From assembly GCF_900090145.1 (NCBI RefSeq), contig NZ_FMHI01000021.1, positions 88,940 to 152,939 of the forward strand: 64,000 nucleotides of DNA, read 5' to 3'. This document shows positions 27,505-36,027 of the stretch, one piece after another. The notes under the pieces were generated by a model. The model did no database searches, was not told where the DNA came from, and saw nothing but the letters and a program-made list of their open reading frames with translations. Origin of the DNA: Streptomyces sp. WMMB 322 (lineage in GTDB: Bacteria > Actinomycetota > Actinomycetes > Streptomycetales > Streptomycetaceae). Both the position numbers and the translations under genes were made by a program. The number at the start of each line of letters is the position of its first letter. The stretch's first letter is position 1.

Positions 27505-28308
27505 ATGACCAGCGTCTCCACCCACCCCGACCACCACCGCATCAGCCCGGTCTTCCTCGGACTCGCCGCGGTCATGGGCGTCTCCGGCTGGGCCGTCTGG
27601 TCGGGGCTGGCCGACGTGACGGGCGTGGCGGTCTTCTTCTTCGTCGTGTCGGGCTGGATCGTCTCGCTGTGCCTGCACGAATACGCACACGCCCACACGG
27701 CGCTGCGCAGCGGCGACACCTCGGTCGCCGCCAAGGGCTATCTCACGCTCAACCCGTTCAAGTACACGCACGCCCTGCTGAGCATCGTGCTGCCGGTCGT
27801 CTTCGTCGTCCTCGGCGGTATCGGACTGCCGGGCGGCGCCGTCTACATCGAACGCGGACGCATTCGCGGCCGCTGGCGGCACAGCCTCATCTCGGCCGCG
27901 GGGCCCGCCACGAACGCCCTGTTCGCGGCCGTTCTGACGGCCCCGTTCTGGCTGGATGCGATGGGGCAGGTTCCCTTCGCGTTCCGCTACGCGCTCGCGT
28001 TCCTAGCGATGCTCCAGGTGACGGCGGCCATCCTCAATCTGCTGCCCGTGCCGGGGCTGGACGGCTACGGCGTGCTGGAGCCGTGGCTGTCACCCGCGGC
28101 ACGCCGGCAGGCGGAGCCCTTCGCGCCCTTCGGCCTGCTGGTGGTCTTCGGCTTCCTGTGGGTCCCGGCCGTCAACGGCGTCTTCTGGGACGGGATAGGT
28201 CACGTCATGGGCGTGCTGAACGTCACGGACCTGGACGTGGCTTACGGCTACGACTACTTCCGCTTCTGGCAGGGCGAGCCCGAACTCTCCGTCACTCCGC
28301 AGCCGTAG
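27505..28308 (+). CDS. Site-2 protease-like membrane metalloprotease (M50)
   Basis: 267 aa from ATG 27505; a TACGGT box (27491-27496) ends 8 nt upstream, suggesting a leaderless mRNA. It has about five to six membrane helices. Zinc-binding HEYAH lies in the second helix (IVSLCLHEYAHAHTALRSGD), and the second metal-ligand motif is NLLPVPGLDG. Such enzymes cut within membranes, often to release transcription or anti-sigma factors. Short M50 proteins of this kind are common in actinobacteria and usually uncharacterised. Its stop overlaps the end of the convergent small gene by 17 bp. Confidence 0.85.
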   Translation: MTSVSTHPDHHRISPVFLGLAAVMGVSGWAVWSGLADVTGVAVFFFVVSGWIVSLCLHEYAHAHTALRSGDTSVAAKGYLTLNPFKYTHALLSIVLPVVFVVLGGIGLPGGAVYIERGRIRGRWRHSLISAAGPATNALFAAVLTAPFWLDAMGQVPFAFRYALAFLAMLQVTAAILNLLPVPGLDGYGVLEPWLSPAARRQAEPFAPFGLLVVFGFLWVPAVNGVFWDGIGHVMGVLNVTDLDVAYGYDYFRFWQGEPELSVTPQP

Positions 28309-28516
28309 CCTCGCGGGCGGCCGACGCGCGGCGGGCCTTGCGCCCGTAGTACCACGCCATGTTGGAGGCGAGACCCGCCAGCAGCACCCATACGACGCCG
28401 AGCCAGCTGCCCTTGACGAACGAGAGCACCGCCGCTATCACGGCGAGCGCGCACAGGACGGTGGCGTAGCGGGCGATCCCCCGCGACGAGCGGGGGGAGA
28501 CGGCGGGGGCGGACAT
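28292..28516 (-). CDS. Small two-helix membrane protein, function unknown
   Basis: 74 aa from the ATG at 28516. Two hydrophobic helices (ARYATVLCALAVIAAVLSFV and WLGVVWVLLAGLASNMAWYY) are followed by a basic tail (GRKARRASAAREATAAE). It converges on, and overlaps by 17 bp, the M50 gene. Length, codon bias and topology support a real gene; no function is suggested. Confidence 0.65.
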   Translation of the reverse strand: MSAPAVSPRSSRGIARYATVLCALAVIAAVLSFVKGSWLGVVWVLLAGLASNMAWYYGRKARRASAAREATAAE

Positions 28517-28764
28517 GCGGGCGGCTCCAGTCGGACGGTGCGGGGCAGGGGACGGCGGTACGGAACGGGCGGTGCGGCCCGGCCGGTACGGGCGCGCGGT
28601 GCGCCGTGCGCGCGGGCTCCCGGCGAGGGGTCGGAGACGCGGTGCGCGGTGCGCCGTGCAGGCAGCCGTGCCTCCGGTGCCTGCCGGGCGCGGCCCGGCC
28701 GCCTCACCCATTGTCCCCCATCCCCGCGGCAGGCTCGCGCCCCCGTCCCCGGGCCGCACACGGC

Positions 28765-29475
28765 TCACATGTCGGTGAAGCGGATGCCCGCGTGCACCTT
28801 GTAACGCCGGTTGACGGAGATGAGGTTGGCCACGATCGACTCCACCTGGTGCGCATTGCGCAGCCGCCCCGAGAAGACGCCCCGCATGCCGGGGATGCGG
28901 CCCGCGAGCGCCTGCACGACCGCGCAGTCCTCCCTGTCCTCGCCGAGCACCATCACGTCCGTGTCGATCTTCTCGACGGCGGCGTCCATGAGCAGCACCG
29001 CGGAGAGATGGTGGAACGCAGCGGTGACCCTGGAGTCCGGCAGCAGCGCCTCGGCCTGCTGAGCGGCGCTGCCCTCCTCGGGACGGATCGCGTAGGCGCC
29101 CTTCTTGTCGAAGCCGAGGGGGTTCACGCAGTCCACGACGAGCTTGCCGCGCAGCTCCTCGCGGAGCGCCTCCAGCGTCCGGGCGTGCCCGTCCCACGGC
29201 ACGGCGACGATCACCACGTCCGAACGGCGCGCGCACTCCGCGTTCTCGGCGCCCTCCACGCCGAGGCCCAGTTCCTGTGCGGCCTGTTCGGCCCGCTCGG
29301 CGGCGCGCGATCCGATGACGACGCGCTGGCCCGCCCGCGCCAGCCGGTAGGCCAGGCCGCGGCCCTGGTCGCCGGTGCCGCCGAGGACACCGACGGTGAG
29401 GTCCGAGACGTCCGGCAGGTCCCAGGGGTCCTTCCGGGGTGCGGGCGAAGAGGATGCGGATGCGGAGGAAGTCAT
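28765..29475 (-). CDS. npdG: F420H2:NADP+ oxidoreductase (NADPH-dependent F420 reductase)
   Basis: 236 aa. The N-terminal Rossmann fold binds NADP(H) (GVLGGTGDQGRGLAYRLARA, then IGSRA). F420-side motifs characteristic of the family are NPLGFDKKGAYAI and AFHHLSAVLL. It transfers hydride between NADPH and cofactor F420, supplying reduced F420 for deazaflavin-dependent enzymes; one such candidate lies at 62.1 kb. The first ~25 residues are a Ser/Ala-rich extension, so the true start could be internal. The gene appears monocistronic. Confidence 0.93.
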   Translation of the reverse strand: MTSSASASSSPAPRKDPWDLPDVSDLTVGVLGGTGDQGRGLAYRLARAGQRVVIGSRAAERAEQAAQELGLGVEGAENAECARRSDVVIVAVPWDGHARTLEALREELRGKLVVDCVNPLGFDKKGAYAIRPEEGSAAQQAEALLPDSRVTAAFHHLSAVLLMDAAVEKIDTDVMVLGEDREDCAVVQALAGRIPGMRGVFSGRLRNAHQVESIVANLISVNRRYKVHAGIRFTDM

Positions 29476-29596
29476 ACGGGGGATCCTGCCACCCGGTGCA
29501 CCGGCCGCGCCTCACTCCCGGCCGTGAAGGTGATCACGTACGCGGGGCGCACGCGGGGCCCCGCGCATCCGCCGGGCGTGCACCGGGCCCGGCGGC

Positions 29597-29998
29597 TCAG
29601 CGCGCGGGCCCGGTGCCCGGCCGCGCGGAACCGCCCCGGCCGAGCGTCTCGCAGAGGTCCTCGTACGGGCCGCGCAGATCGAGGAGCGTGCGTGACGACG
29701 TCCCGCCGTCCTTCGTGATCTGCACGGACATCGAACCGCGGCCGGTGATCCACCTGTTGTGCATCGGCCGGTCCGACGTGTGGAAGCCCGCGCCCCAGTC
29801 GCCGCCGCTGAGGATGTACGAGTCGGCGCCGAGGCAGGTGATGGTGCCCGAGCCGGAGATGTCGCGCGTGACCTTCCGCCCGGTGGCGAGGTTCGTCACA
29901 ACCATCACCAGCGGTCCGCTCTCCGCCGCGAAGACCGGCCGGTCCTTCTCGTCGTACCGGGTCCGCAACGTCAGGTCGTCGACGGGGAATTCGGCCAC
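29597..29998 (-). CDS. Hypothetical protein, start uncertain, possible frameshift
   Basis: 133 aa (MAEFPVDDLTLRTRYDEKD... HNRWITGRGSMSVQI). It is predicted to be mostly beta strand with no family I recognise. Just upstream, another frame on the same strand from GTG 30077 reads GSHGTYELNADGASSS and would join in frame if one base of a CCCC run near 30015 were absent. A sequencing error or genuine frameshift is therefore possible. It lies between npdG and the sialidase gene, all on the minus strand. Confidence 0.5.
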   Translation of the reverse strand: MAEFPVDDLTLRTRYDEKDRPVFAAESGPLVMVVTNLATGRKVTRDISGSGTITCLGADSYILSGGDWGAGFHTSDRPMHNRWITGRGSMSVQITKDGGTSSRTLLDLRGPYEDLCETLGRGGSARPGTGPAR

Positions 29999-30166
29999 CT
30001 TGGCGGACGGGGCTGCTGCTCGCGCCGTCCGCGTTCAGCTCGTACGTGCCGTGCGACCCGGACAACGAACAACCCACGCTGTACTACGAGGTGACCCGTG
30101 ACCCGCTGCCCCGTGACCCCGTCCCCCCGGTGCCGCCCCCGGTGCCGGGGCCGGAGGAAGGAAACG

Positions 30167-31300
30167 TCAGGGAGCGTCCGGCCCGCCGGCCAGCTCCGCG
30201 ACGGGTATCCGTGTGAACGTCACCGTCGCGTAGGGGCTCTCGTCCCCCGTCTCGTAGAGCAGGCCGAGCGTGTCGTCGTCGACGCGGACGAGGTCCGAGT
30301 AGGCGGCGGGCCGGTCGTCCACCGTGTGCACGGTCCGCCAGTTCGCACCGCCGTCGGTGGACGCGCGCAGCGTCATCTCCCGCCGCTCCTCGGGGTGACC
30401 CGGCGCGGAGAAGACCAGCAGCTCCGGGTCGTAGAGCTGCAGCACGCTCGCCTCGACCACCGGCGCGGTCAGCTGCGGCTGCGGGGCGAACGGGGCGAGC
30501 AGCCGCTCGCCGCCGTCCCCGGAGTGGGCGTCGGCGCGGTGCTCGGGGGCGATCGCATCGGTGCGGGTGTTGAAGTAGAGGCGGCCGTCCGGGAGTTCGG
30601 CCGCCGTCGTCTCGTTGACGTTGACCCAGCCGTCGGGGTTGTCGTCGGTGTAGCCGATGCGCCAGGTCTCGCCGCCGTCGTCGCTGAGCAGGTCGTGGCC
30701 GCCGTTGTAGCGCCCCTGAGTGCCGTCGTCCCCGCCCTCCGGCGGCAGCGAGTGGTTCGCCGGAACGACGAGACGCCCCGCGTACGGGCTCCTCTCCAGC
30801 CGCAGGGCGTGGCCCGGTGTCGTCGCGTACCAGCGCCAGTGCGGCAGCTTCGCGGACGGGGTGATCTCGCGCGCCGCGGACCAGCTCACCCCGGAGTCCG
30901 TGCTCTGCTGCACCCACACGCGGCGGCCGTCCTCGGCCGTGACCTCACCGCGGCGGATGCGGGACTCGGTCGCGTCGGCGGCGTTGGTGACGAAGACCAG
31001 GACGATACGGCCGCCCGTGAGGCAGCCTTCCCCCTCGCCCGGGGGGATCACGATTGGCGACGGATTGCCCGCGGTGCCCGCCCCGTACGACGCGACGACG
31101 CTCAGTGCCCCCCAGCTTCGCCCGCCGTCGTCGGAGCGCCGGGCGACGATGTCGATGTGCCCGGTGTCGCTCGAGGAGTCCACCCGCCCCTCGGCGAACG
31201 CGAGCAGTGCGCCGTCGGGTGCAAGGACGCACGCGGGAATGCGGAAGCTCGCATAGCCGTCGCTTCCCGAACTGAACGGCACAGAGGTCTCGTACGGCAT
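30167..31300 (-). CDS. Sialidase-family glycoside hydrolase (GH33-like), non-secreted
   Basis: 377 aa beta-propeller from the ATG at 31300. The FRIP motif appears as ASFRIPACVL near residue 17. Four Asp-box repeats (S/T-x-D-x-G-x-x-W) are visible: RRSDDGGRSW, QQSTDSGVSW, LSDDGGETW and RASTDGGANW. Other BNR/sialidase landmarks are EGRVDSSSDTGHIDIV and YDPELLVFS. No signal peptide is seen, so it is probably cytoplasmic or exported non-classically. True sialidase activity is uncertain, because many propeller proteins of this type act on other glycans. Confidence 0.82.
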   Translation of the reverse strand: MPYETSVPFSSGSDGYASFRIPACVLAPDGALLAFAEGRVDSSSDTGHIDIVARRSDDGGRSWGALSVVASYGAGTAGNPSPIVIPPGEGEGCLTGGRIVLVFVTNAADATESRIRRGEVTAEDGRRVWVQQSTDSGVSWSAAREITPSAKLPHWRWYATTPGHALRLERSPYAGRLVVPANHSLPPEGGDDGTQGRYNGGHDLLSDDGGETWRIGYTDDNPDGWVNVNETTAAELPDGRLYFNTRTDAIAPEHRADAHSGDGGERLLAPFAPQPQLTAPVVEASVLQLYDPELLVFSAPGHPEERREMTLRASTDGGANWRTVHTVDDRPAAYSDLVRVDDDTLGLLYETGDESPYATVTFTRIPVAELAGGPDAP

Positions 31301-31552
31301 GAGCGGCTCCCAACTTCCGGGCTCGGGAACGGAGTCCACTGATGCCCGAAAGTAAGCACGCAGCAACGGAGCGTCAATGAAACAGGAGATGAACAGCCGG
31401 GTGCGCCTCACAGAAGACGCGTCTCCCCCGGGGGCCTTTGGCGCTGTCGGTGCGGACGGTGCGCCCCGGGCGGCGCCCCCAGCCACATCCGTACGGGTGA
31501 CCACAGCCGAATCGCCCGTTGCACAGGGGCTGTTGAGGCATCATGCCGGGCA

Positions 31553-32203
31553 ATGGATGCAGTACGAGTCGCACATCTGCGGGAAGTGCTCGCGGGGACG
31601 GAATGGGTGCAGTCCGCACGCCGGTTCGCCGGTTCGCTGCGCACGTCCGTCACCCCGCATCGCGGCGGTCTGCTGCTGGTCGGCACCGAGACGTACGAAC
31701 CGTGGCACCTGGCCGCGCACCTCGACGACGAGGCCGCCTGGTCCGGGCAGCCCGAACTGTCCCCCACGCTCGTACGGCACCGCGTACCGCCCGCCGCTCC
31801 CGCGCATCTCTCCGCGGGACTGGGCCGGATCGAGGCCGCGGGGCGCAGGGAGACGGTCCTGGTGGTCTCCCCGGGGGAGCCGGGCGCGGAGCTGCTGGAA
31901 CGCGTGCACGGCGCACGCCGGGCAGGCGCCACGGTGCTGGCACTGGACGAAGGCGGCAGCGCAGGCGCCCTGGCCGATCTCCGGGGCATCGCGCACGACG
32001 CGCTGAGCGCCGACGCGGCCGAGGTCGATCTCGAGATGGTCCAGCATCTGGTGAGCGCGGCGGCCGGCGAGACCTTCCAGGGGCGGCGCGGCCCGGGTGG
32101 CCCGCCGGGAGCACCGGCCACGGCCGGATCGCGGCGCCCGTTCCGCGACCGCCTCTCCCGCATCGCCGAACAGCTCTCGGCACCGCCGCCCACCCGCTGG
32201 TGA
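31553..32203 (+). CDS. Conserved streptomycete protein with SIS-like fold, function unknown
   Basis: 216 aa. The sequence has a Rossmann/SIS-like pattern of strand-loop-helix units (GGLLLVGTETYEPWHLAAHL, ETVLVVSPGEPGAELLERVH, AGATVLALDEGGSAGALADL). There is no catalytic signature I can name, and a polar C-terminal tail follows. The ATG has no Shine-Dalgarno sequence and a CATCAT box 8 nt upstream, so it may be leaderless. It reads divergently from the sialidase gene. Confidence 0.65.
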   Translation: MDAVRVAHLREVLAGTEWVQSARRFAGSLRTSVTPHRGGLLLVGTETYEPWHLAAHLDDEAAWSGQPELSPTLVRHRVPPAAPAHLSAGLGRIEAAGRRETVLVVSPGEPGAELLERVHGARRAGATVLALDEGGSAGALADLRGIAHDALSADAAEVDLEMVQHLVSAAAGETFQGRRGPGGPPGAPATAGSRRPFRDRLSRIAEQLSAPPPTRW

Positions 32204-32514
32204 GGCCGACCGCCTCCGCGAGGATCCGGCAGCGGCACGGGCGGAGCGCCGCGGCAGCGGCAGTAGACCGGCCGCCGGGACGGACAAGCCGACCGCCGCG
32301 GCAGCAGACCCGCAGCCGGGACGGGCGTACCGGCCGCCACGACGGACGAGCCGGCCGCCGGAACAGACCGGCACCCGCTGCCCGGCCGCTCTCCCCCGGC
32401 GTCCGCAGCTCCCGACGCCCGGAAGATCGCCCGGGCATCTGGTGCTCCGGACGGGCACGGGGCAAGCTCGGACTGCCGGCCCCACCGCGCCGTACCAGCC
32501 CGCGCAGGAGACAG
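32204..32514. other. Intergenic stretch with degenerate GC-rich repeats
   Basis: About 310 bp without a convincing gene. Related but imperfect segments (GACGGACAAGCCGACCGCCG and GACGGACGAGCCGGCCGCCG) recur. The end carries the AGGAG site of the dehydrogenase gene. No terminator or RNA gene is evident. Confidence 0.45.
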
Positions 32515-33531
32515 ATGCCCCCTCACCGCCGTCCCCGTGCGGCCCTCGCCATGGATCCCGCCGCGGCCCGTGCCGTCCTCCACAACGACGTGCTCGCGGA
32601 GCTCGCCGGACTCACCGCACCGTCACCGCTCCCCGCCCTTCACGACCTCGGCGGCGACCGGGCACGGCAGGTGCTCTCCGGCACCGAGCTGCTGATCACG
32701 GGCTGGGGCTGCCCGCCCCTCGACGAGGCCGTGCTGGCGTCCGCCCCGCGCCTGCGCGCGGTGGCGCACACCGCCGGCAGCGTGCGCGGGCACATCACGG
32801 ACGCCTGCTGGGAGCGCGGCATCGAGGTCTCCTCGGCAGCCGCCGCCAACGCCCTCCCCGTCGCGGAGTACACGGTGGCGATGATCCTGCTCAGCGGCAA
32901 GCGCGTCCTGGAGACGGCCCGCGACTACGCCTCCGCGCGGGCCCGCACGGACTGGCTGCACGACCGCCCCGGCATGGGCAACTACCGCCGCACCGTGGGA
33001 ATCCTCAGCGCCTCCCTGATCGGCCGTCGTGTGATCGAGCTGCTGCGCCCGTACGACTTCCGGGTACTGCTCCACGACCCGTTCGTCACGGACGAGGAAG
33101 CCGCCGTGCTCGGTGTGCGCCTCGTCCCGCTGGAGCGGCTCTTCGCAGAGTGCGACGTGGTCAGCGTCCACACGCCGCTGCTGCCCGGGACCCGCGGACT
33201 GGTGGGAGGCCGGCTCATCGCCGCCATGCGGCAGGACGCCACCCTCCTCAACACCGCGCGCGGCGCCGTCCTCGACCAGGACGCGCTCACCGAGGCCGTG
33301 CGGGCCGGCCGCATCCGCGCGGTGCTGGACGTGACGGAGCCGGAGGTGCTGCCGCCCGAACACCCGCTGTGGGACTGCGAGAACGCGTTCATCACCCCGC
33401 ACATCGCCGGTTCCCTGGGCAACGAGCTGCGCCGGCTGGCGGACCTGACCGTCTCCGAAGTCGCCCGCTGGGCCCGCGGCGAGGGCTTCGCCCACCCCGT
33501 ACGACGCGAAAGGCTGGCGTACCTCGCATGA
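32515..33531 (+). CDS. D-2-hydroxyacid dehydrogenase family protein
   Basis: 338 aa; ATG 32515 follows AGGAG by 4 nt. The catalytic triad of the D-2-hydroxyacid dehydrogenases is present: Arg249 (NTARGAVLDQDAL), Glu275 (DVTEPEVLP) and His296 (ITPHIAGS). The dinucleotide-binding loop reads GILSASLIGRRV, where the usual G-x-G-x-x-G is S-x-S-x-x-G, an atypical NAD(P) site. Its stop overlaps the start of the DUF2264 gene (ATGA), so the two are translationally coupled and probably act on the same carbohydrate or uronate-derived substrate. Confidence 0.88.
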   Translation: MPPHRRPRAALAMDPAAARAVLHNDVLAELAGLTAPSPLPALHDLGGDRARQVLSGTELLITGWGCPPLDEAVLASAPRLRAVAHTAGSVRGHITDACWERGIEVSSAAAANALPVAEYTVAMILLSGKRVLETARDYASARARTDWLHDRPGMGNYRRTVGILSASLIGRRVIELLRPYDFRVLLHDPFVTDEEAAVLGVRLVPLERLFAECDVVSVHTPLLPGTRGLVGGRLIAAMRQDATLLNTARGAVLDQDALTEAVRAGRIRAVLDVTEPEVLPPEHPLWDCENAFITPHIAGSLGNELRRLADLTVSEVARWARGEGFAHPVRRERLAYLA

Positions 33532-35603
33532 CCAGGACCACTGCCGGCCGGAGGGCTGCCCCCCTCCGGCGCCTCTCCGGGCTCCCCTTCGAACTGCCGC
33601 CGGAGGACCGGGAGTCGAGCCCGTTCACCGGCTGGACCCGCGCCCACTGGGAGGCCACCGCCGACGGCCTGCTGAACGCCGCCTGGCGCTTCGCCACCCC
33701 GCGCGGCGCGATGCTCGACCTGCCGGGCCGCCCCTCCCGCACGGGTGTGCGCTCCGACGGGCTGGAGGGCTACGCGCGGACTCTCCTCGCCGCCGCCTTC
33801 CGCGTCGCCGGTGCGCGGGGCGCCGACCCGCACGGCCTGCTGGAGCGGTACGCGGACGGGCTGGCGGCCGGCACGCGCACACCCGGACGGGACGACGGGG
33901 AGTCGTGGCCGCGGATCCTCGACCACACCGTCTACGGCCAGCCGATGGTGGAGTCGGCGTCCGTCGCGCTGGGGCTGCGGCTGACCCGTGCGTGGCTGTG
34001 GGACCGCCTCGACGAGACCGTGCAGGACCGGGCCGAGGAATGGCTGCGCGGCGCGCTGCGCCACGTGCCCGCACCCAACAACTGGTATCTCTTCCCTCTC
34101 ACCGTGGCCGGGTTCCTGGAAGCGGCGGGACGGGGCGACGAGGAGACGCGTCGGGCGATCGGGCGGGGTCTGGAACTGCTGGAGAGCTGGTACGCGGGCG
34201 AGGGCTGGTACTCGGACGGGGACGGCCGCGCGTTCGACCACTACAACGGCTGGGCGCTGCACCTGTATCCGCTGCTGCACGCCCATCTCGCGCAGGACGC
34301 CGCGGAGTCGGCCCGTCACGGTGCCCGGCTCCGCGCCCACCTCGACGGCTTCTCCCTGCTCTTCGACGGCAACGGCGCGCCCCTCCACTTCGGCCGCTCC
34401 CTCACCTACCGCTTCGCCGCGAACGCGGCGGTCGCCCTCGGCGCGCTGACGGGGCACACGCCCCTCTCCCCCGGCGTCTCCCGGCGGTTGCTGAGCGGCT
34501 CCGTGCGCTACTTCCTGGAGCGGGGCGCGGTCGGCCCGGACGGCCTGCTGACGCTGGGCTGGCACGGCCCGCACGAGGCCACGGTCCAGGACTACTCCGG
34601 CCCGGCCTCCCCGTACTGGGCCTCCAAGGGGCTGCTGCCGCTGCTCGTACCGGAGGACGACCCGCTGTGGACCGCCCGCGAGGAGCCGGCGCCCAGCGAA
34701 GGCCCGGCCCGTGCGGTCGCGCTGCCGTCGGCCGGTCTGCTGATCCAGACGAGCGGCGACGGGCCGGTGCGGCTGCACAACCACGGCAGCGATCACGTGC
34801 CGCCGCACGAGGCGGAGGCCGCGCGGGCGGCCGACCCGCTGTACGCGCGGCTCGCCTACTCCACGCGTACCGGACCGACGGCCGCCGCCAACGTGCCCGA
34901 CAACCACTTCGCCGTGGAGGTCCCGGGCCCGGACGGCACTCCGGTCCGCAGCTCCCGCGTACGCATCCACCCCATGGGCGCCGCCGCGGCCGGGGACGGA
35001 GCGTGGGGCTGGGCGGCGTCCTGGCACACGCCGGTCTTCCCCTCCGGAGGCCCGATGGTGCCGGGCCTGCGCGTGCAGAGCCTCACGTATGTGCGGGGCG
35101 GCCTCGAACTGCGCCTGCACCGCGTGACGGGCGCGCCCCGGGCGACGCGCGTACGGCTGACGGGCTGGGCGACGGGCGTGCCCGGTCACGAGGCGCAGGC
35201 GCCGACCGAGGGGCACAGGCCGCACGAGGCCGAGCCGCAGGACCCCGCCGCGCACGCACCGCACGCACCGCACGCGTCGCACTCGCTGCACGGCCTGCAC
35301 GGGTGGGACGAAAACGCCCCGGCCACGCTCCGCGCACCGCAGGGCACCGCCTTCACCCGGTGGGCTCTCGTACCGGCACTCACGGGCGAGGCCGAGGGCA
35401 CCGCCCTCTTCGCCGCACTCGCCACGCTCCCAACGGGCGAGAGCTGCGGGCCCGGAGGGAATCCGGCCCCGCTCGACCGGGCCGCCGTGCTCGTCTCCGC
35501 CGACGACACCTCCGCGGTGATCCGCTGGAGCGCCGACGGCTCCCTCACCCGCATCGCCTTCACGCCGCACTCCGCCGAGGTCACCAGCTCCCCGGACCCG
35601 TAG
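33528..35603 (+). CDS. DUF2264 domain protein, probable polysaccharide-processing enzyme
   Basis: 691 aa. The N-terminal two thirds form an alpha/alpha-barrel-like DUF2264 domain (WEATADGLLNAAWRFATPRG, NNWYLFPLTVAGFLEAAG, FDHYNGWALHLYPLLHAHLA, DYSGPASPYWASKGLLPLLV); the rest is beta-rich. The fold resembles heparinase/glycoside hydrolase barrels, and a role in processing unusual glycans is inferred. A His/Pro/Ala-rich insertion (around residues 565-600) looks like low-complexity expansion. There is no signal peptide. It is translationally coupled to the hydroxyacid dehydrogenase. Confidence 0.78.
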   Translation: MTRTTAGRRAAPLRRLSGLPFELPPEDRESSPFTGWTRAHWEATADGLLNAAWRFATPRGAMLDLPGRPSRTGVRSDGLEGYARTLLAAAFRVAGARGADPHGLLERYADGLAAGTRTPGRDDGESWPRILDHTVYGQPMVESASVALGLRLTRAWLWDRLDETVQDRAEEWLRGALRHVPAPNNWYLFPLTVAGFLEAAGRGDEETRRAIGRGLELLESWYAGEGWYSDGDGRAFDHYNGWALHLYPLLHAHLAQDAAESARHGARLRAHLDGFSLLFDGNGAPLHFGRSLTYRFAANAAVALGALTGHTPLSPGVSRRLLSGSVRYFLERGAVGPDGLLTLGWHGPHEATVQDYSGPASPYWASKGLLPLLVPEDDPLWTAREEPAPSEGPARAVALPSAGLLIQTSGDGPVRLHNHGSDHVPPHEAEAARAADPLYARLAYSTRTGPTAAANVPDNHFAVEVPGPDGTPVRSSRVRIHPMGAAAAGDGAWGWAASWHTPVFPSGGPMVPGLRVQSLTYVRGGLELRLHRVTGAPRATRVRLTGWATGVPGHEAQAPTEGHRPHEAEPQDPAAHAPHAPHASHSLHGLHGWDENAPATLRAPQGTAFTRWALVPALTGEAEGTALFAALATLPTGESCGPGGNPAPLDRAAVLVSADDTSAVIRWSADGSLTRIAFTPHSAEVTSSPDP

Positions 35604-35735
35604 GTGCGCTGTCCGGGCACGTCGGTGACGGTGCCCGCGCACCACATCAGCCGGAAACCGCGCGAGGAACGCCGAGGTGACAGCTGCTGTCGTACTCGCT
35701 GGGCCCGCACCCCGGGCAGGTCCGGCCGCCGCGCC

Positions 35736-35975
35736 TCAGCCGTCCGAGGACCCGCTCCCGTCGCGCGGGGGTGCGTCCTCCCAGCCGGGGTCGTGGTCCC
35801 ACGCCTCGTTCCGCTTGTGGACGGTCTCGATCGCACGGGACGCCTCGGCGGGGGTCCCGTAGGGGCCCAGCCGGTTCTTGGCCGGGCACTCCGGGCCCTC
35901 CTCGACCTTGCCGTGCTTGATGCAGTAGTACCACTCGCCCGGCTGACCGGGCGCATTGCGCTTGAAGAGAGCCAT
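35736..35975 (-). CDS. Small conserved hydrophilic protein, function unknown
   Basis: 79 aa from the ATG at 35975 (MALFKRNAPGQPGEWYYCIK). The short motif WYYCIKHGKVEEGPECPAKN contains two cysteines and is followed by RLGPYGTPAEASRAIETV, a pattern I associate with small streptomycete proteins carrying an SPOR-like element. It reads divergently from map across 52 bp. The two cysteines could bind metal, but two alone would not suffice. Confidence 0.7.
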   Translation of the reverse strand: MALFKRNAPGQPGEWYYCIKHGKVEEGPECPAKNRLGPYGTPAEASRAIETVHKRNEAWDHDPGWEDAPPRDGSGSSDG

Positions 35976-36027
35976 AGGGTCATGCTCCCCCCTGAGCCCT
36001 GGGCGTACCACCGTTAGACTCGCGCAC

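Noticed and set aside
33905..35680. A 591-residue plus-strand frame overlapping the DUF2264 gene
   Set aside because: It is Arg-rich, out of frame and without family resemblance; DUF2264 motifs lie in the other frame.
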